Positions 28,730-38,335 of a stretch of DNA of 64,000 bases are shown here, piece by piece. Both the position numbers and the translations under genes were made by a program. Where the stretch lies: positions 1-64,000 of the forward strand of contig NZ_JQEC01000042.1 of assembly GCF_000764185.1 (NCBI RefSeq), read 5' to 3'. The notes under the pieces are model-generated. The model had not been told where the DNA came from. It did not search any database and saw nothing but the letters and a program-made list of their open reading frames with translations. The DNA is from Colwellia psychrerythraea. Its GTDB lineage: Bacteria; Pseudomonadota; Gammaproteobacteria; Enterobacterales; Alteromonadaceae. Numbering within the stretch: position 1 is the stretch's first letter; every line of letters begins with the position of its first letter.

Positions 28730-28755
28730 TAAAACTATCAAAAAAGGAAGTGTAC

Positions 28756-29136
28756 ATGGCGCATGATAATTCTACCGTAAAGCCTACGGAAGCAGAGTTA
28801 ACATTACTTAATGTTCTCTGGAATATGGGGCCCGCTACAGTACGACAGGTTCATGATGTTGTTAGCATTACGCAAAAAACAGGCTATACCACAGTATTAA
28901 AAATATTACAGATAATGCATGAAAAAGCATTGGTCATCCGTGATGAAACTAATCGTGCTCATGTTTATGCCGCAGCCAATAGTCAAACACAAACACAATC
29001 ATCTCTCATTAAAGATCTCATTGGTAAAGCCTTTGGTGGCTCAACGTCGAAGTTAGTCATGCGTGCTATAGACGATTCAACCAGTGCTCAAGAAATTAAT
29101 GATATTCGTCAGCTGTTAAACTCACTAGAAAAATAG
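28756..29136 (+). CDS. BlaI/MecI/CopY family transcriptional repressor
   Basis: About 126 residues with a winged-helix fold: 'PTEAELTLLNVLWNMGPATV' and 'TGYTTVLKILQIMHEKALV' are the conserved BlaI family signatures, followed by a dimerisation tail ending in 'LLNSLEK'. The ATG at 28756 is preferred because AGGA lies 7 nt upstream; a GTG at 28750 lies too close to that site. It is followed after 18 bp by an M56 membrane protease, the usual BlaI/BlaR1 sensor-repressor pair. In the classical system the protease signals cleavage of the repressor. No beta-lactamase gene is nearby, so the inducer and target are unknown. Confidence 0.93.
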   Translation: MAHDNSTVKPTEAELTLLNVLWNMGPATVRQVHDVVSITQKTGYTTVLKILQIMHEKALVIRDETNRAHVYAAANSQTQTQSSLIKDLIGKAFGGSTSKLVMRAIDDSTSAQEINDIRQLLNSLEK

Positions 29137-29154
29137 TGGCACTCTATTTTGACC

Positions 29155-31296
29155 ATGTTTGAACAATTATTTAGTAACCCTTTTTTATATAGCTTATCGC
29201 TAACCTTAGTGCATTTTTTATGGCAAGGTTTACTGGTAGCTCTTATTCTAAAGTCAGCGTTATATATTATTGATAAAAACAAATCAAAATTGCGCTATGG
29301 CGTAGCAGCCTTTGCGATGTTATCAAATTTAATACTCGCACTGCTTACCTTTGTTATGGTGTACCCCGATACTAGCTCAGGTATTAATAGTAACCTTAGC
29401 CCGATGCCATTAACGAGTTTAGTTAATGAATTAACCCAGCAAAATACTCTGTTAACTTATCAAGAGTTACTACCATCAATATTGGCTTACTCACTACCCT
29501 ATATTTCCTTGCTTTGGTTGGCAACTATAACAATCCTTGCCAGTAAGCTTTTGATCGAAGTACGTAATGTTAATAACTTACCACTACAATCGAGTGTTTC
29601 TCCCTCTTCAGCTTTGTTAGCACGATTTGACCAGCTTGCTAAGCAAATTAAGCTTCCGAAAACACCGAGGCTACTCATTTCGCTAAAAGCAGAAGTTCCC
29701 ATGGCAATAGGCTGGCTAAAACCTGTGGTATTGTTACCCGCTAGTATGGTCACCGGTTTAGACTCTGCTCAGCTTGAGATGTTGATTTTACATGAGCTTG
29801 CTCATATTCGTCGTCATGATTATTTAGTTAATTTTTTACAAACACTTATCGAATTATTATTTTTCTTCCACCCAAGCGTGCATTGGATTGGTAAGCAAAT
29901 GCGTAACGAACGTGAATATTGTAGTGACGACATTGCTGTACAACATTGCGGTGATGCAATCGCTTACGCACATACATTAACTGACACCGCCTCGTTATGT
30001 GCTAAAAAACACTTTAAGACTATCCCTACTATGGCAATGGCAGCATCCGGTGGTGATTTAAAAGCACGTGTACTTCGCCTTGTAGATCACCATTGTGCAC
30101 CAAGTAATAATATCAGTAAGTGGCTTGCCGCCATCAGTCTGTTATTGGCATTGACACTACTTAGCATAAATCAAATATTAACAATGCCTTTCGCCCACCA
30201 ACTGAATAATCAATTCCCTTGGCAAGAAAGTAACTCGTTGAGTAAAAGTATTTTTCAATCTACTGTAGCAACAATCGGACTTGATAAAACGAGAGATGAC
30301 AACAAAGCCTTCATACTAACAAGTGACTCAATTGCTCAGCAACTGCTCAACCGAGAGAACTCAGCTAGCGAAACACCATTAATGGGAATCGCAACAAGTG
30401 ATACAAGGGAAGAAATAAGTAATAACATTGCCAGCATTCCCTCTAACGTTGAACAATTACCCCTTGAATCATCTGAGTTTGAAACATCAGCTATAGGCAA
30501 AAAACTGATAATTGATAAAGAAAATCTTAAAGTATTGGCTTCTCCTAGCGACGTTTTTTCTACAGAAAAAGTAAATATTGCCAACCTCCCTCTACTAATA
30601 AACCCAAAAAAATCAATAAAAGAAGAGCCGAAAATAAGCACGGCTAACTTAGAAGTAAATGATCTTGATGAACAATTAACAATACAAACAGAAGCACAAC
30701 ATGCTGTGATCCCAGACGTTAAAATTGTTCTTTCGACGGTTAGCCAGCCAAGAAAATCAGCTCACACTTATAATGTGACTAAGGTAAGTTCGCTATCGGC
30801 TAAGCTTGATCAACTGGCTAAAGTTAACCCAACACTACCAATAAACTTGAAAAACGGGCTTTATCGTAAAAGTACCCCCTACGCTAAGATTTCATATAAT
30901 CAAGAGATCAATCAATTAGCATTACAAAATAGTATCTACCAAGATTCCCATGCCTTCAGCTCTAACAGCGAACAAGTTCTTGAGCAATATGAAATACAGT
31001 CACCCTCAAAAAAAACAACCACATACCATGAACCTAAGCTTTTGAATTCAATTAGCCCTGTATACCCTAATCTAGCTAAACGCCGCGGCATTGAGATGGA
31101 AGTTAAAGTAAATTTCACTATCGGTCGAAATGGTAAAGTAAAAGATATTATCTTTGCTCAGCAAAGTAAACTTATCTACTTTAAATCATCTATACGATCA
31201 GCCATCCGTAAATGGCGTTTTAAACCAGCCATTAAAAACAACCTTAAAATTGAAAGCAAAATGAGTAAAATATTTTCATTTAGCTTACACGCATAA
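29155..31296 (+). CDS. M56 (BlaR1/MecR1-like) membrane protease with C-terminal TonB domain
   Basis: About 713 residues. N-terminal transmembrane helices and the M56 zinc protease site 'LILHELAHIRRHDYLVN' (about residues 208-224, HExxH) are followed by 'NEREYCSDDIAV', another family signature. A membrane helix near residue 325 ends the protease part. A long low-complexity linker (about 340-620) leads to a C-terminal TonB-like domain ('ISPVYPNLAKRRGIEMEVKV', 'AIRKWRFKPA'). This replaces the penicillin-binding sensor of true BlaR1, so beta-lactam sensing is unlikely. The ATG at 29155 is chosen over a TTG at 29149; neither has a clear ribosome binding site. Confidence 0.92.
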   Translation: MFEQLFSNPFLYSLSLTLVHFLWQGLLVALILKSALYIIDKNKSKLRYGVAAFAMLSNLILALLTFVMVYPDTSSGINSNLSPMPLTSLVNELTQQNTLLTYQELLPSILAYSLPYISLLWLATITILASKLLIEVRNVNNLPLQSSVSPSSALLARFDQLAKQIKLPKTPRLLISLKAEVPMAIGWLKPVVLLPASMVTGLDSAQLEMLILHELAHIRRHDYLVNFLQTLIELLFFFHPSVHWIGKQMRNEREYCSDDIAVQHCGDAIAYAHTLTDTASLCAKKHFKTIPTMAMAASGGDLKARVLRLVDHHCAPSNNISKWLAAISLLLALTLLSINQILTMPFAHQLNNQFPWQESNSLSKSIFQSTVATIGLDKTRDDNKAFILTSDSIAQQLLNRENSASETPLMGIATSDTREEISNNIASIPSNVEQLPLESSEFETSAIGKKLIIDKENLKVLASPSDVFSTEKVNIANLPLLINPKKSIKEEPKISTANLEVNDLDEQLTIQTEAQHAVIPDVKIVLSTVSQPRKSAHTYNVTKVSSLSAKLDQLAKVNPTLPINLKNGLYRKSTPYAKISYNQEINQLALQNSIYQDSHAFSSNSEQVLEQYEIQSPSKKTTTYHEPKLLNSISPVYPNLAKRRGIEMEVKVNFTIGRNGKVKDIIFAQQSKLIYFKSSIRSAIRKWRFKPAIKNNLKIESKMSKIFSFSLHA

Positions 31297-31417
31297 CATC
31301 CGTTAAACGCTTACCCTTAGCACTAAAATATAGTACTGTAATTTGCCTTATTCTTATGGAGTATTTTCTTATATACTTACTAAAGTGATAGTTCCTGCTT
31401 ATTATTAAGGTCTCTGC

Positions 31418-32422
31418 GTGAGTCAATCGATACAATTTAACCAAGAAAAAAAAATTAATGCTAACCTAGCTGATGGAACAACTGCACTCTGGAAAAAGGG
31501 CCTCTTTGATACTTTTTCGGGTGTTAACAATGTAAAAGTTCACTACGCAAAATTTTTACAGGAGCAAATTGCAGCTCCCACCATAGTCATTGTACCGGGC
31601 CGCTGTGAAGCTTACTTAAAATACCAAGAGCTGATATTTGATCTGTATCAGCAAGGCTACAATATCTTTATTATCGACCACCGTGGTCAAGGATTATCAG
31701 AACGATTACTGACTAATTTAAATAAAGGTTATGTGAATAAATTCCAGCACTACGTTGATGATTTTCAATATTTCATTGAAAATATAGTTGGCCACTCTAG
31801 TACCACTAAGCCATATATATTAGCTCACTCGATGGGCGGAGCCATTGCAACCCGGTTTATGCAAGACTGCCCTAATGCGGTTAAAGCTGCGGTTTTATCT
31901 TCTCCTATGTTCGGGTTCAATTCAGGATTATTACCAAAATCCTTAGCTGAGGCTCTTGTCGCTGCAAAGCTAGCAGTCAATTCTATTATCAGTAATACGC
32001 CCTGGTATTTTTTCGGTCAAAAGGACTATTATCCAGTCAACTTTACTAATAATAAATTAACTCACTGCCCCTTACGTTATCAACACTTTGTCAACGTGTA
32101 TAAACAGAATAAAAGCATTCAACTGGGTGGTGTCACTAGCCATTGGTTAGCGCAGGGGATTGCTGCACAGAAAGAGATATTCGCTAAGATACCTCAACTC
32201 AGAACGCCTATTTTATTACTACAAGCTGGCAGTGACATAGTGGTATGTCAGCAAGCACAAGTGGACTTTTGTCAGAAATTGCACACTATCCAACCACAAT
32301 CTTGCCCCAGTGGCGTACCCATTGTTTTTGAAGGCGCTTACCATGAGCTATTTTTTGAAGTGGATGAGCAGAGGGATGAAGCAATAAAGCAGAGTATTAC
32401 TTGGTTTAAACAACATAAATAA
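31418..32422 (+). CDS. Alpha/beta hydrolase, lysophospholipase L2-like
   Basis: A 334-residue serine hydrolase of the Hydrolase_4 / PldB type. The nucleophile elbow is 'LAHSMGGAIATRF' (GxSxG variant H-S-M-G-G), preceded by 'FIIDHRGQGLSERL'. The acid is probably in 'LLQAGSDIVV' and the His in 'EGAYHELFFE'. There is no signal peptide. The GTG start at 31418 follows AAGG. PldB-type enzymes act on lysophospholipids or monoacylglycerols; the substrate here is inferred. Confidence 0.9.
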   Translation: MSQSIQFNQEKKINANLADGTTALWKKGLFDTFSGVNNVKVHYAKFLQEQIAAPTIVIVPGRCEAYLKYQELIFDLYQQGYNIFIIDHRGQGLSERLLTNLNKGYVNKFQHYVDDFQYFIENIVGHSSTTKPYILAHSMGGAIATRFMQDCPNAVKAAVLSSPMFGFNSGLLPKSLAEALVAAKLAVNSIISNTPWYFFGQKDYYPVNFTNNKLTHCPLRYQHFVNVYKQNKSIQLGGVTSHWLAQGIAAQKEIFAKIPQLRTPILLLQAGSDIVVCQQAQVDFCQKLHTIQPQSCPSGVPIVFEGAYHELFFEVDEQRDEAIKQSITWFKQHK

Positions 32423-32465
32423 TAGCTTAAACGATATTCAGCTATTGATACTGACCATGAGTTGC

Positions 32466-33374
32466 TTACGTTACCTTCCCACCTTTCACAGCCGAGCTTG
32501 GGTCATGGTGAATAAGGACTTCACAAGGGGCAAATTTTTGACATATTTTACCTTCAATTTCATCGCCTATGCCATGTGCCTCCAATAGCGATAACTCATC
32601 ACTTAACTCAAGATGAAACTGGATAAACCTCTGCGCTCCAGACTGTCTAGTTCTTAGTTCATGAATACCTTTTGCTTGTTCATGGGCTAAGACAATATCC
32701 TTGATTTGAGCAACCTCATCATCACTAAGCTCACTATCCATTAACTGGGAAACACTTTGCACCATAATTTGACCTGCGCCAAAGACAAGAAATAAAGCGA
32801 CTAAGATAGTGAAAACACCATCCGCTTGCAACCATATGCCCTGGCTTAAAATGATGGCAGCTAATACGCCTAAATTTAGTAATAAGTCTGATTGATAGTG
32901 TAATGCATCTCCGCTAATGATAATGGAGCCTGTACGCTTTATTACATAGCGTTGAAAAGCAACGAGTATGAGAGTTAAAACAATAGAAACAATAGTTACC
33001 CAAATAGCTACTTCACTTTGTACTATCACCTGTGGATTAAGGGTGCGCGAGACACCACTAAAAATAAGTATAATGGCAGAGCCAAGCACAAAAGAAGCTT
33101 GTACCAAACCAGCTAAACTTTCAGCTTTACCATGGCCAAAACTGTGTTCTTTATCAGCCGGAGCTAAGGCAAAACGTAAAATAACGATACTCATTATTGA
33201 AGCAAATAAATCAAGAATAGAATCAGTAGTAGAAGCGAGCATGGCACTCGAGTCAGTAACCAGCCAAGCATAAAGTTTAATGACCACTAAAATGAAAGCC
33301 GTTGAGGTAGAAAATATAGCCGCTAATCGTACCAAGAATGCATATTCGTCCGTTGACTTTGTACTTGTGAGCAT
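32466..33374 (-). CDS. fieF: Cation diffusion facilitator (FieF-like)
   Basis: A 302-residue inner-membrane cation/proton antiporter with six transmembrane helices and a C-terminal cytoplasmic metal-sensing domain. Metal-site residues appear in 'ASTTDSILDLFAS' (DxxxD, helix 2), in the loop 'KEHSFGHGKAESLAG' and in 'SGDALHYQSDLLLNLG' (HxxxD, helix 5). It is closest in feel to FieF/YiiP, which exports zinc and ferrous iron. It lies head-to-head with trmL. Confidence 0.93.
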   Translation of the reverse strand: MLTSTKSTDEYAFLVRLAAIFSTSTAFILVVIKLYAWLVTDSSAMLASTTDSILDLFASIMSIVILRFALAPADKEHSFGHGKAESLAGLVQASFVLGSAIILIFSGVSRTLNPQVIVQSEVAIWVTIVSIVLTLILVAFQRYVIKRTGSIIISGDALHYQSDLLLNLGVLAAIILSQGIWLQADGVFTILVALFLVFGAGQIMVQSVSQLMDSELSDDEVAQIKDIVLAHEQAKGIHELRTRQSGAQRFIQFHLELSDELSLLEAHGIGDEIEGKICQKFAPCEVLIHHDPSSAVKGGKVT

Positions 33375-33500
33375 AGCTAATCCTTGAAGAAAAATTAATA
33401 CCTGAAATTCATTACTCGTTAACTCTCGACCAACTCAAGATGTGTATTTCAGAGTGCACTTTGACCAGTAACGGGTATATAATAACAAAAATTTTATCAC

Positions 33501-33977
33501 ATGATGATTGTTATGCTAGATGTTGTACTCTTTCAACCACAAATCCCACCCAATACCGGTAATATAATTCGTTTATGCGCAAATTCAGGCTTCCGTTTGC
33601 ATTTAATAGAACCATTAGGCTTTGATTTAGATGACAAAAAACTACGCCGAGCCGGTCTAGATTATCATGAATTTGCAGCTATTCAACGCCACGCAAGCTT
33701 TGATGCTTTTATGAGTAAGGAGCAACCCAAACGAGTACTGGCAATTACCACTAAAACCAATAACTTTTATGGTGATGTTAAGTTTACCGAGGGTGATTAT
33801 TTATTGTTTGGCTCAGAAACAGCCGGATTACCTGAAGAAGTACGGGTACAAATACCGGATGAAGATAAAATTAGAATCCCCATGCTAAAAGAAAGCCGTA
33901 GCATGAATTTATCAAACGCTACAGCCGTCATTGTATACGATGCCTGGCGTCAACTTGGTTTCCCTAACGCGGTATAA
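33501..33977 (+). CDS. trmL: tRNA (cytidine/uridine-34-2'-O)-methyltransferase TrmL
   Basis: A SPOUT-fold methyltransferase that modifies the wobble ribose of tRNA-Leu isoacceptors. Length 158 residues. The family-wide start '[20 protein letters not shown]', the middle '[12 protein letters not shown]' and the knot motifs '[13 protein letters not shown]' and '[15 protein letters not shown]' are all present. Three in-frame ATGs (33501, 33504, 33513) are possible. By comparison with E. coli TrmL the protein may begin at 33513; no Shine-Dalgarno decides. Confidence 0.97.
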   Translation: MMIVMLDVVLFQPQIPPNTGNIIRLCANSGFRLHLIEPLGFDLDDKKLRRAGLDYHEFAAIQRHASFDAFMSKEQPKRVLAITTKTNNFYGDVKFTEGDYLLFGSETAGLPEEVRVQIPDEDKIRIPMLKESRSMNLSNATAVIVYDAWRQLGFPNAV

Positions 33978-33997
33978 AAACAGTATTAGATAAGAAC

Positions 33998-34036
33998 AAC
34001 TGTAAATCTATTTTTTGAAAGGTTTACAGTTATTTT
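33998..34036 (+). terminator. Probable terminator of trmL
   Basis: AACTGTAAA (33998-34006) pairs with TTTACAGTT (34023-34031) around a 16-nt loop, followed by ATTTTAA. The short T tract makes it moderate in strength. Confidence 0.5.
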
Positions 34037-34049
34037 AACAGTGAGGGTA

Positions 34050-35054
34050 TTATTCGAACTTTCTATCACGAGAGAGTAAATCTGCTGCCGCTAATTTGGC
34101 ATCTTTACCACGATAAAGTACCGCATACACCTGCTCAACAATTGGCATTTCAATACTATGGCGTTGAGCCAACATATAAACTTCTTTGGTATTTCGATAA
34201 CCTTCAACTACTTGGCCAATATCGCTGATAGCTTGTTCAACTTCACTACCTTGGCCTAACGCAAGGCCAAAGCGGCGATTACGAGATTGATTATCAGTAC
34301 AAGTAAGTACCAAATCACCTAAGCCCGCCATACCCATAAAAGTTGCTGGCTCTGCCTTTAATGCTGAGCCTAATCGGATCATTTCAGCCAAACCTCGGGT
34401 AATTAACGCAGTACGAGCATTTGCGCCAAAGCCGATGCCATCGGCGATACCTGCAGCTATAGCAATAACATTCTTAACAGCTCCGCCGAGTTGAACACCA
34501 ACAAAATCTTTATTGGCGTAAACACGAAACATTTTTTCACAGTGCAGTAAGTCTGATAACTGTGCAACAAAATCATCATCTTCAGAAGATAATGAAATAG
34601 CCGTAGGCAGACCTGAAGCCATTTCTTTAGCAAAAGTAGGGCCGGATAGAACCGCTAAAGATACCTTATCACCCAGTACTCTCTTGGCGACATTTTGCAA
34701 TAAATCGCCAGTATCAGGATCTAACCCCTTAGTTGCCCAAGCAATTTTTTCATTGCCTGTTAACATTGGCTTTATTTGTTTAAGCATATCTGCAAAGGCA
34801 TGGCTGGGTACTACAACTAATATAGTATCACTTGCTTGTACTGCCTTTGATAAATCGGCTTCTAACACTAAAGTTTCAGGGAAAGCACAGTCAGCAAGGT
34901 ATTTATTATTTTCTCTATCTTGCGCCATGGCTGCGACGTGATTGGCATCACGCCCCCATAACAAAGTTTCATGACCATTTCTGGCTAAACAAATTGCCAG
35001 GGCTGTGCCATAAGACCCAGCACCCAGCACAGTAATTTTTGCAGCTAACGTCAT
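34050..35054 (-). CDS. gpsA: Glycerol-3-phosphate dehydrogenase [NAD(P)+]
   Basis: Makes sn-glycerol 3-phosphate from dihydroxyacetone phosphate for phospholipid synthesis. About 334 residues. The Rossmann motif '[12 protein letters not shown]' is at the N-terminus. The catalytic Lys region '[15 protein letters not shown]' and the substrate-binding '[16 protein letters not shown]' are intact. The ATG at 35054-35052 is chosen because AGGG lies 6-7 nt upstream; a TTG two codons earlier is the alternative. It follows secB by 48 bp, an order conserved with E. coli. Confidence 0.98.
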   Translation of the reverse strand: MTLAAKITVLGAGSYGTALAICLARNGHETLLWGRDANHVAAMAQDRENNKYLADCAFPETLVLEADLSKAVQASDTILVVVPSHAFADMLKQIKPMLTGNEKIAWATKGLDPDTGDLLQNVAKRVLGDKVSLAVLSGPTFAKEMASGLPTAISLSSEDDDFVAQLSDLLHCEKMFRVYANKDFVGVQLGGAVKNVIAIAAGIADGIGFGANARTALITRGLAEMIRLGSALKAEPATFMGMAGLGDLVLTCTDNQSRNRRFGLALGQGSEVEQAISDIGQVVEGYRNTKEVYMLAQRHSIEMPIVEQVYAVLYRGKDAKLAAADLLSRDRKFE

Positions 35055-35102
35055 GTACAACCCTACTTATAAGCTAATATTAATTTTTACAATAGCTAGT
35101 GA

Positions 35103-35597
35103 TTAATGTGTTTCACTACTTTGTGGTATGTTTTCTTGTGTCGCACGTTGTTGCACATAAGAAGCATATAAACCTTCAAAGTTAACCGGTGTTAAGTTAA
35201 ATTGTGGGAATGAACCACGATTTACTAAACTTGCTACTGTTTCACGCGCATATGGGAATAGCGTAGTAGGGCAGAATGCGCCGATAGTATGAGCTAAACG
35301 CTCTTCATCCACGTTACTAATAGTAAAAATACCCGCTTGCTGTACTTCAGCTAAAAAGGCAGTTTGACCTTCAACAGTAGCAGTTACAGTTACCGATAAA
35401 ATAATTTCATAGGTATCATCACCCAACTTAGTTGAGCGTGTATCAAGGTCTAATTTAATCTCAGGTTTCCACTCTAATTGAAATACTGCTGGAGAATTAG
35501 GCGTTTCAAATGAAACATCTTTAGTATAAATACGTTGGATTGCAAACTCTGGAGATTGTGCTGCTTCGTTATTTACTACTTCGTTTTCTTCAGCCAT
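35103..35597 (-). CDS. secB: Protein-export chaperone SecB
   Basis: A 164-residue cytosolic tetrameric chaperone that keeps preproteins unfolded and hands them to SecA. The sequence shows the standard family blocks '[19 protein letters not shown]', '[15 protein letters not shown]' and '[19 protein letters not shown]'. It lies between grxC and gpsA in the same orientation. A GGAG Shine-Dalgarno precedes the ATG. Confidence 0.98.
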   Translation of the reverse strand: MAEENEVVNNEAAQSPEFAIQRIYTKDVSFETPNSPAVFQLEWKPEIKLDLDTRSTKLGDDTYEIILSVTVTATVEGQTAFLAEVQQAGIFTISNVDEERLAHTIGAFCPTTLFPYARETVASLVNRGSFPQFNLTPVNFEGLYASYVQQRATQENIPQSSETH

Positions 35598-35643
35598 GAG
35601 TGGCTCCTTTATTGTAATTTTTATTATGTAATTGAGTTTAGTT

Positions 35644-35904
35644 TTATTCTGCGTTTAATAGCGCGTCTAACTGACTGTTCATTTCCAATGCTACTAGTTG
35701 ATCACAACCGCCAACATGAGCATCATTAATAAATATTTGCGGAACTGTATATCCACCATTACTACGTTCTATCATAGCGCTACGTTTAGTCATATCGCCA
35801 TCGATCTTAATTTCATTGTATTCAACCGACTTACTTTTTAATAAGCCAAGAGCATGAGTACAATATGGGCAGTATGCTTTAGTATAAATATCAATTTTTG
35901 CCAT
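35644..35904 (-). CDS. grxC: Glutaredoxin 3
   Basis: An 86-residue glutathione-dependent thiol-disulfide reductase. The dithiol active site is 'YCPYC' near residue 10, and the glutathione-binding '[12 protein letters not shown]' and 'HVGGCDQL' follow. The ATG at 35904-35902 (MAKIDIYTK) gives the standard length; an upstream frame to 35934 lacks homology. It lies between the rhodanese gene and secB in a conserved cluster. Confidence 0.97.
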   Translation of the reverse strand: MAKIDIYTKAYCPYCTHALGLLKSKSVEYNEIKIDGDMTKRSAMIERSNGGYTVPQIFINDAHVGGCDQLVALEMNSQLDALLNAE

Positions 35905-35960
35905 TTTAATTTCTCTGTCATTGATTAGTGACATGGATTTTTATGTAAACCAGTAAATAA

Positions 35961-36386
35961 CTATTTAGCTACAGGTAAGCCTGCACCAGTCCAGCTATTC
36001 ATACCACCTTTAAGTACACTAACACGAGTAAAACCACCCTTGAATAAATTGCCGGCAATTTGTACTGCGCTCATACCTGCTGCACATACTACAATGATGG
36101 GTTTGTCTTTGTATTTTTCAAGACTAGCAAAGCCATTTTTAGTGATTTTTTCATTTGGTAAATTAATAGCATCAAGGATATGGCCCGCTTTAAACTCTTT
36201 TTCCTTGCGGATATCAAGAGCAATACCTTCTTCTCTATTCATCAAAAAAGTTAAATCTTGTGTACTAATTTGTTTAATTGGCGACATTTTCATTTTAATT
36301 GTGGTGACGATAATCATTACCACTAGGGCAACCCAAACCGCGCTGAGCATGCCATTATTGCCTGCAAAAGTAATCAATTGTTCCAT
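35961..36386 (-). CDS. Membrane-anchored rhodanese (YibN-like)
   Basis: A 141-residue protein with an N-terminal transmembrane helix ('AVWVALVVMIIVTTI') and one rhodanese domain facing the cytoplasm. The active-site loop 'VVCAAGMSAV' contains the sulfur-carrying Cys. Order rhodanese-grxC-secB-gpsA on one strand matches the E. coli yibN-grxC-secB-gpsA block. The sulfur acceptor is unknown. Confidence 0.95.
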   Translation of the reverse strand: MEQLITFAGNNGMLSAVWVALVVMIIVTTIKMKMSPIKQISTQDLTFLMNREEGIALDIRKEKEFKAGHILDAINLPNEKITKNGFASLEKYKDKPIIVVCAAGMSAVQIAGNLFKGGFTRVSVLKGGMNSWTGAGLPVAK

Positions 36387-36587
36387 AAATAAAGACCGTT
36401 TTTATCAAATTTCGAATCGGCACATTATACGCAAATCACGTAGAATTGCGAACATATCTGCCACGGCTAAACTTGGTAAGCCAACATGGAACATTTCTAT
36501 GTTAAATCCTTAGTGAATAACACTATCTGAGAGTGTACAATACTTGCCCATAAAACATGGCAGATACTTAATATAACGGGAAAAATA

Positions 36588-38150
36588 ATGGCGAATAAAA
36601 AATCAACGGTACTGATGATTCTCGATGGTTGGGGATATAGAGAAGAAACTAGCTCAAATGCGATTCACCAAGCAAACACACCAGTATTAGATGATTTAAA
36701 GGCCAACTTCCCTAATATGCTCATCGATACTTCAGGCATGGCCGTAGGTTTACCTGAAGGTCAAATGGGTAACTCTGAGGTAGGTCATGTCAATTTAGGT
36801 GCTGGTCGTGTGGTATATCAAGATTTCACTCGTATTACAAAATCAATAAAGGATGGTGATTTTGTTGAAAACCCCACCTTATGCCATGCTGTCGATAACG
36901 CTATAGCAGGTGATAATGCCGTGCATATTTTTGGTTTACTTTCTCCAGGTGGTGTTCATAGTCATGAAGATCATATCTTCGCTATGATGGAGCTCGCCAA
37001 AAATCGTGGCGCCCAAAAGGTATATTTACACGCATTTTTAGATGGTCGTGATACGCCACCGCGCAGCGCACAAGCTTCTTTAGAAAAAGCCCAACAAAAA
37101 TTCGCAGAGTTATTTACTGAAGCAGGTACTGGCGAAGGTCAAATAGCATCAGTCATTGGTCGTTATTATGCCATGGACAGAGATCAACGCTGGGATCGTG
37201 TTGAAGCTGCTTATAATTTGATGGTTAGCGGCGTCGGTTTACACAAATATGCTAATGCATTAGATGCTCTATCAGCCGCTTATAACCGTGATGAGAATGA
37301 CGAATTTGTTGGTGCTAGCGCCATCACCACACCATCTGGTGAACCGATTAAAGTAAATGATGGCGATGCGTTAATATTTATGAATTTTAGAGCAGATCGA
37401 GCCCGTCAATTTAGCCGCTGTTTTACTGAAGAAAAATTCACTGGTTTTGAAAGAAAAAGTACACCTCAAATCAGCGATTTTGTCATGTTGACACAATATT
37501 CAGCAGAGATTGATGCACCATCAGCTTTTGCACCCGCAACACTTAATAATGTTATGGGTGAGTGGTTAGCAAAACATAACAAAACTCAATTACGAATTTC
37601 TGAAACTGAGAAGTATGCCCATGTCACCTTTTTCTTTAGTGGCGGTAAGGAAGATACTTTTATCGGTGAAGAACGTATTTTAGTGCCATCACCTGATGTT
37701 GCCACCTACGACTTACAACCGGAAATGAATTCGACCCTACTTACCGACAAACTTGTTGGCGCAATTGACAGTGGGAAGTATGACTTCATCGTCTGTAATT
37801 ACCCTAATGGCGATATGGTTGGACATACCGGTAGCTTTGATGCTGCAGTGAAAGCCTGTGAAGCAGTAGATACTTGTGTTGGTCGAGTTGTAGAAGCATT
37901 ACAAAGAAACGGTGGTGAATGCTTAATTACTGCCGATCACGGTAATGCCGAGCAAATGCAAGATCCCATTTCAGGACAAGCACATACTGCACACACCTGC
38001 GAACCAGTACCGCTTATTTATGTCGGTCGAAAAGCGACGCCAGCAGCATCTGGTACCTTAAGTGATATTTCACCCAGTGTTTTACACTTAATGGGCATGG
38101 AACAACCTGAAGAAATGACTGGCTCAGTACTAATGCAGTTAGCTAAGTGA
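36588..38150 (+). CDS. gpmI: 2,3-bisphosphoglycerate-independent phosphoglycerate mutase
   Basis: Manganese-dependent glycolytic enzyme interconverting 3- and 2-phosphoglycerate. The 520 residues show the alkaline-phosphatase-like fold. The N-terminal metal site is '[11 protein letters not shown]' (Asp). The phosphoserine nucleophile is in '[16 protein letters not shown]'. Later metal ligands lie in '[12 protein letters not shown]' and '[11 protein letters not shown]', and the substrate site in '[11 protein letters not shown]'. It is divergent from the rhodanese gene and followed by envC and yibQ, the E. coli order. Confidence 0.98.
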   Translation: MANKKSTVLMILDGWGYREETSSNAIHQANTPVLDDLKANFPNMLIDTSGMAVGLPEGQMGNSEVGHVNLGAGRVVYQDFTRITKSIKDGDFVENPTLCHAVDNAIAGDNAVHIFGLLSPGGVHSHEDHIFAMMELAKNRGAQKVYLHAFLDGRDTPPRSAQASLEKAQQKFAELFTEAGTGEGQIASVIGRYYAMDRDQRWDRVEAAYNLMVSGVGLHKYANALDALSAAYNRDENDEFVGASAITTPSGEPIKVNDGDALIFMNFRADRARQFSRCFTEEKFTGFERKSTPQISDFVMLTQYSAEIDAPSAFAPATLNNVMGEWLAKHNKTQLRISETEKYAHVTFFFSGGKEDTFIGEERILVPSPDVATYDLQPEMNSTLLTDKLVGAIDSGKYDFIVCNYPNGDMVGHTGSFDAAVKACEAVDTCVGRVVEALQRNGGECLITADHGNAEQMQDPISGQAHTAHTCEPVPLIYVGRKATPAASGTLSDISPSVLHLMGMEQPEEMTGSVLMQLAK

Positions 38151-38335
38151 GATTAAATCAATAATCCATCTCTCTGATATCTTAAGATAAACGCTTCGTC
38201 TTGAGATAACATTGCTTTAGGTGATATATTGATTGTAGATTTATTGCCATCATTGAATATGAGATTTTTATCCACACATATCTAGCAAGTAAATACCTAT
38301 CAAATATAGCCACAGCAAGCTTATTAATAATAAGT

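Noticed and set aside
36455..36566. TATCTGCCA / TGGCAGATA inverted repeat in the gap before gpmI
   Set aside because: The two arms are about 95 bp apart, so a functional hairpin or operator is doubtful without conservation data.
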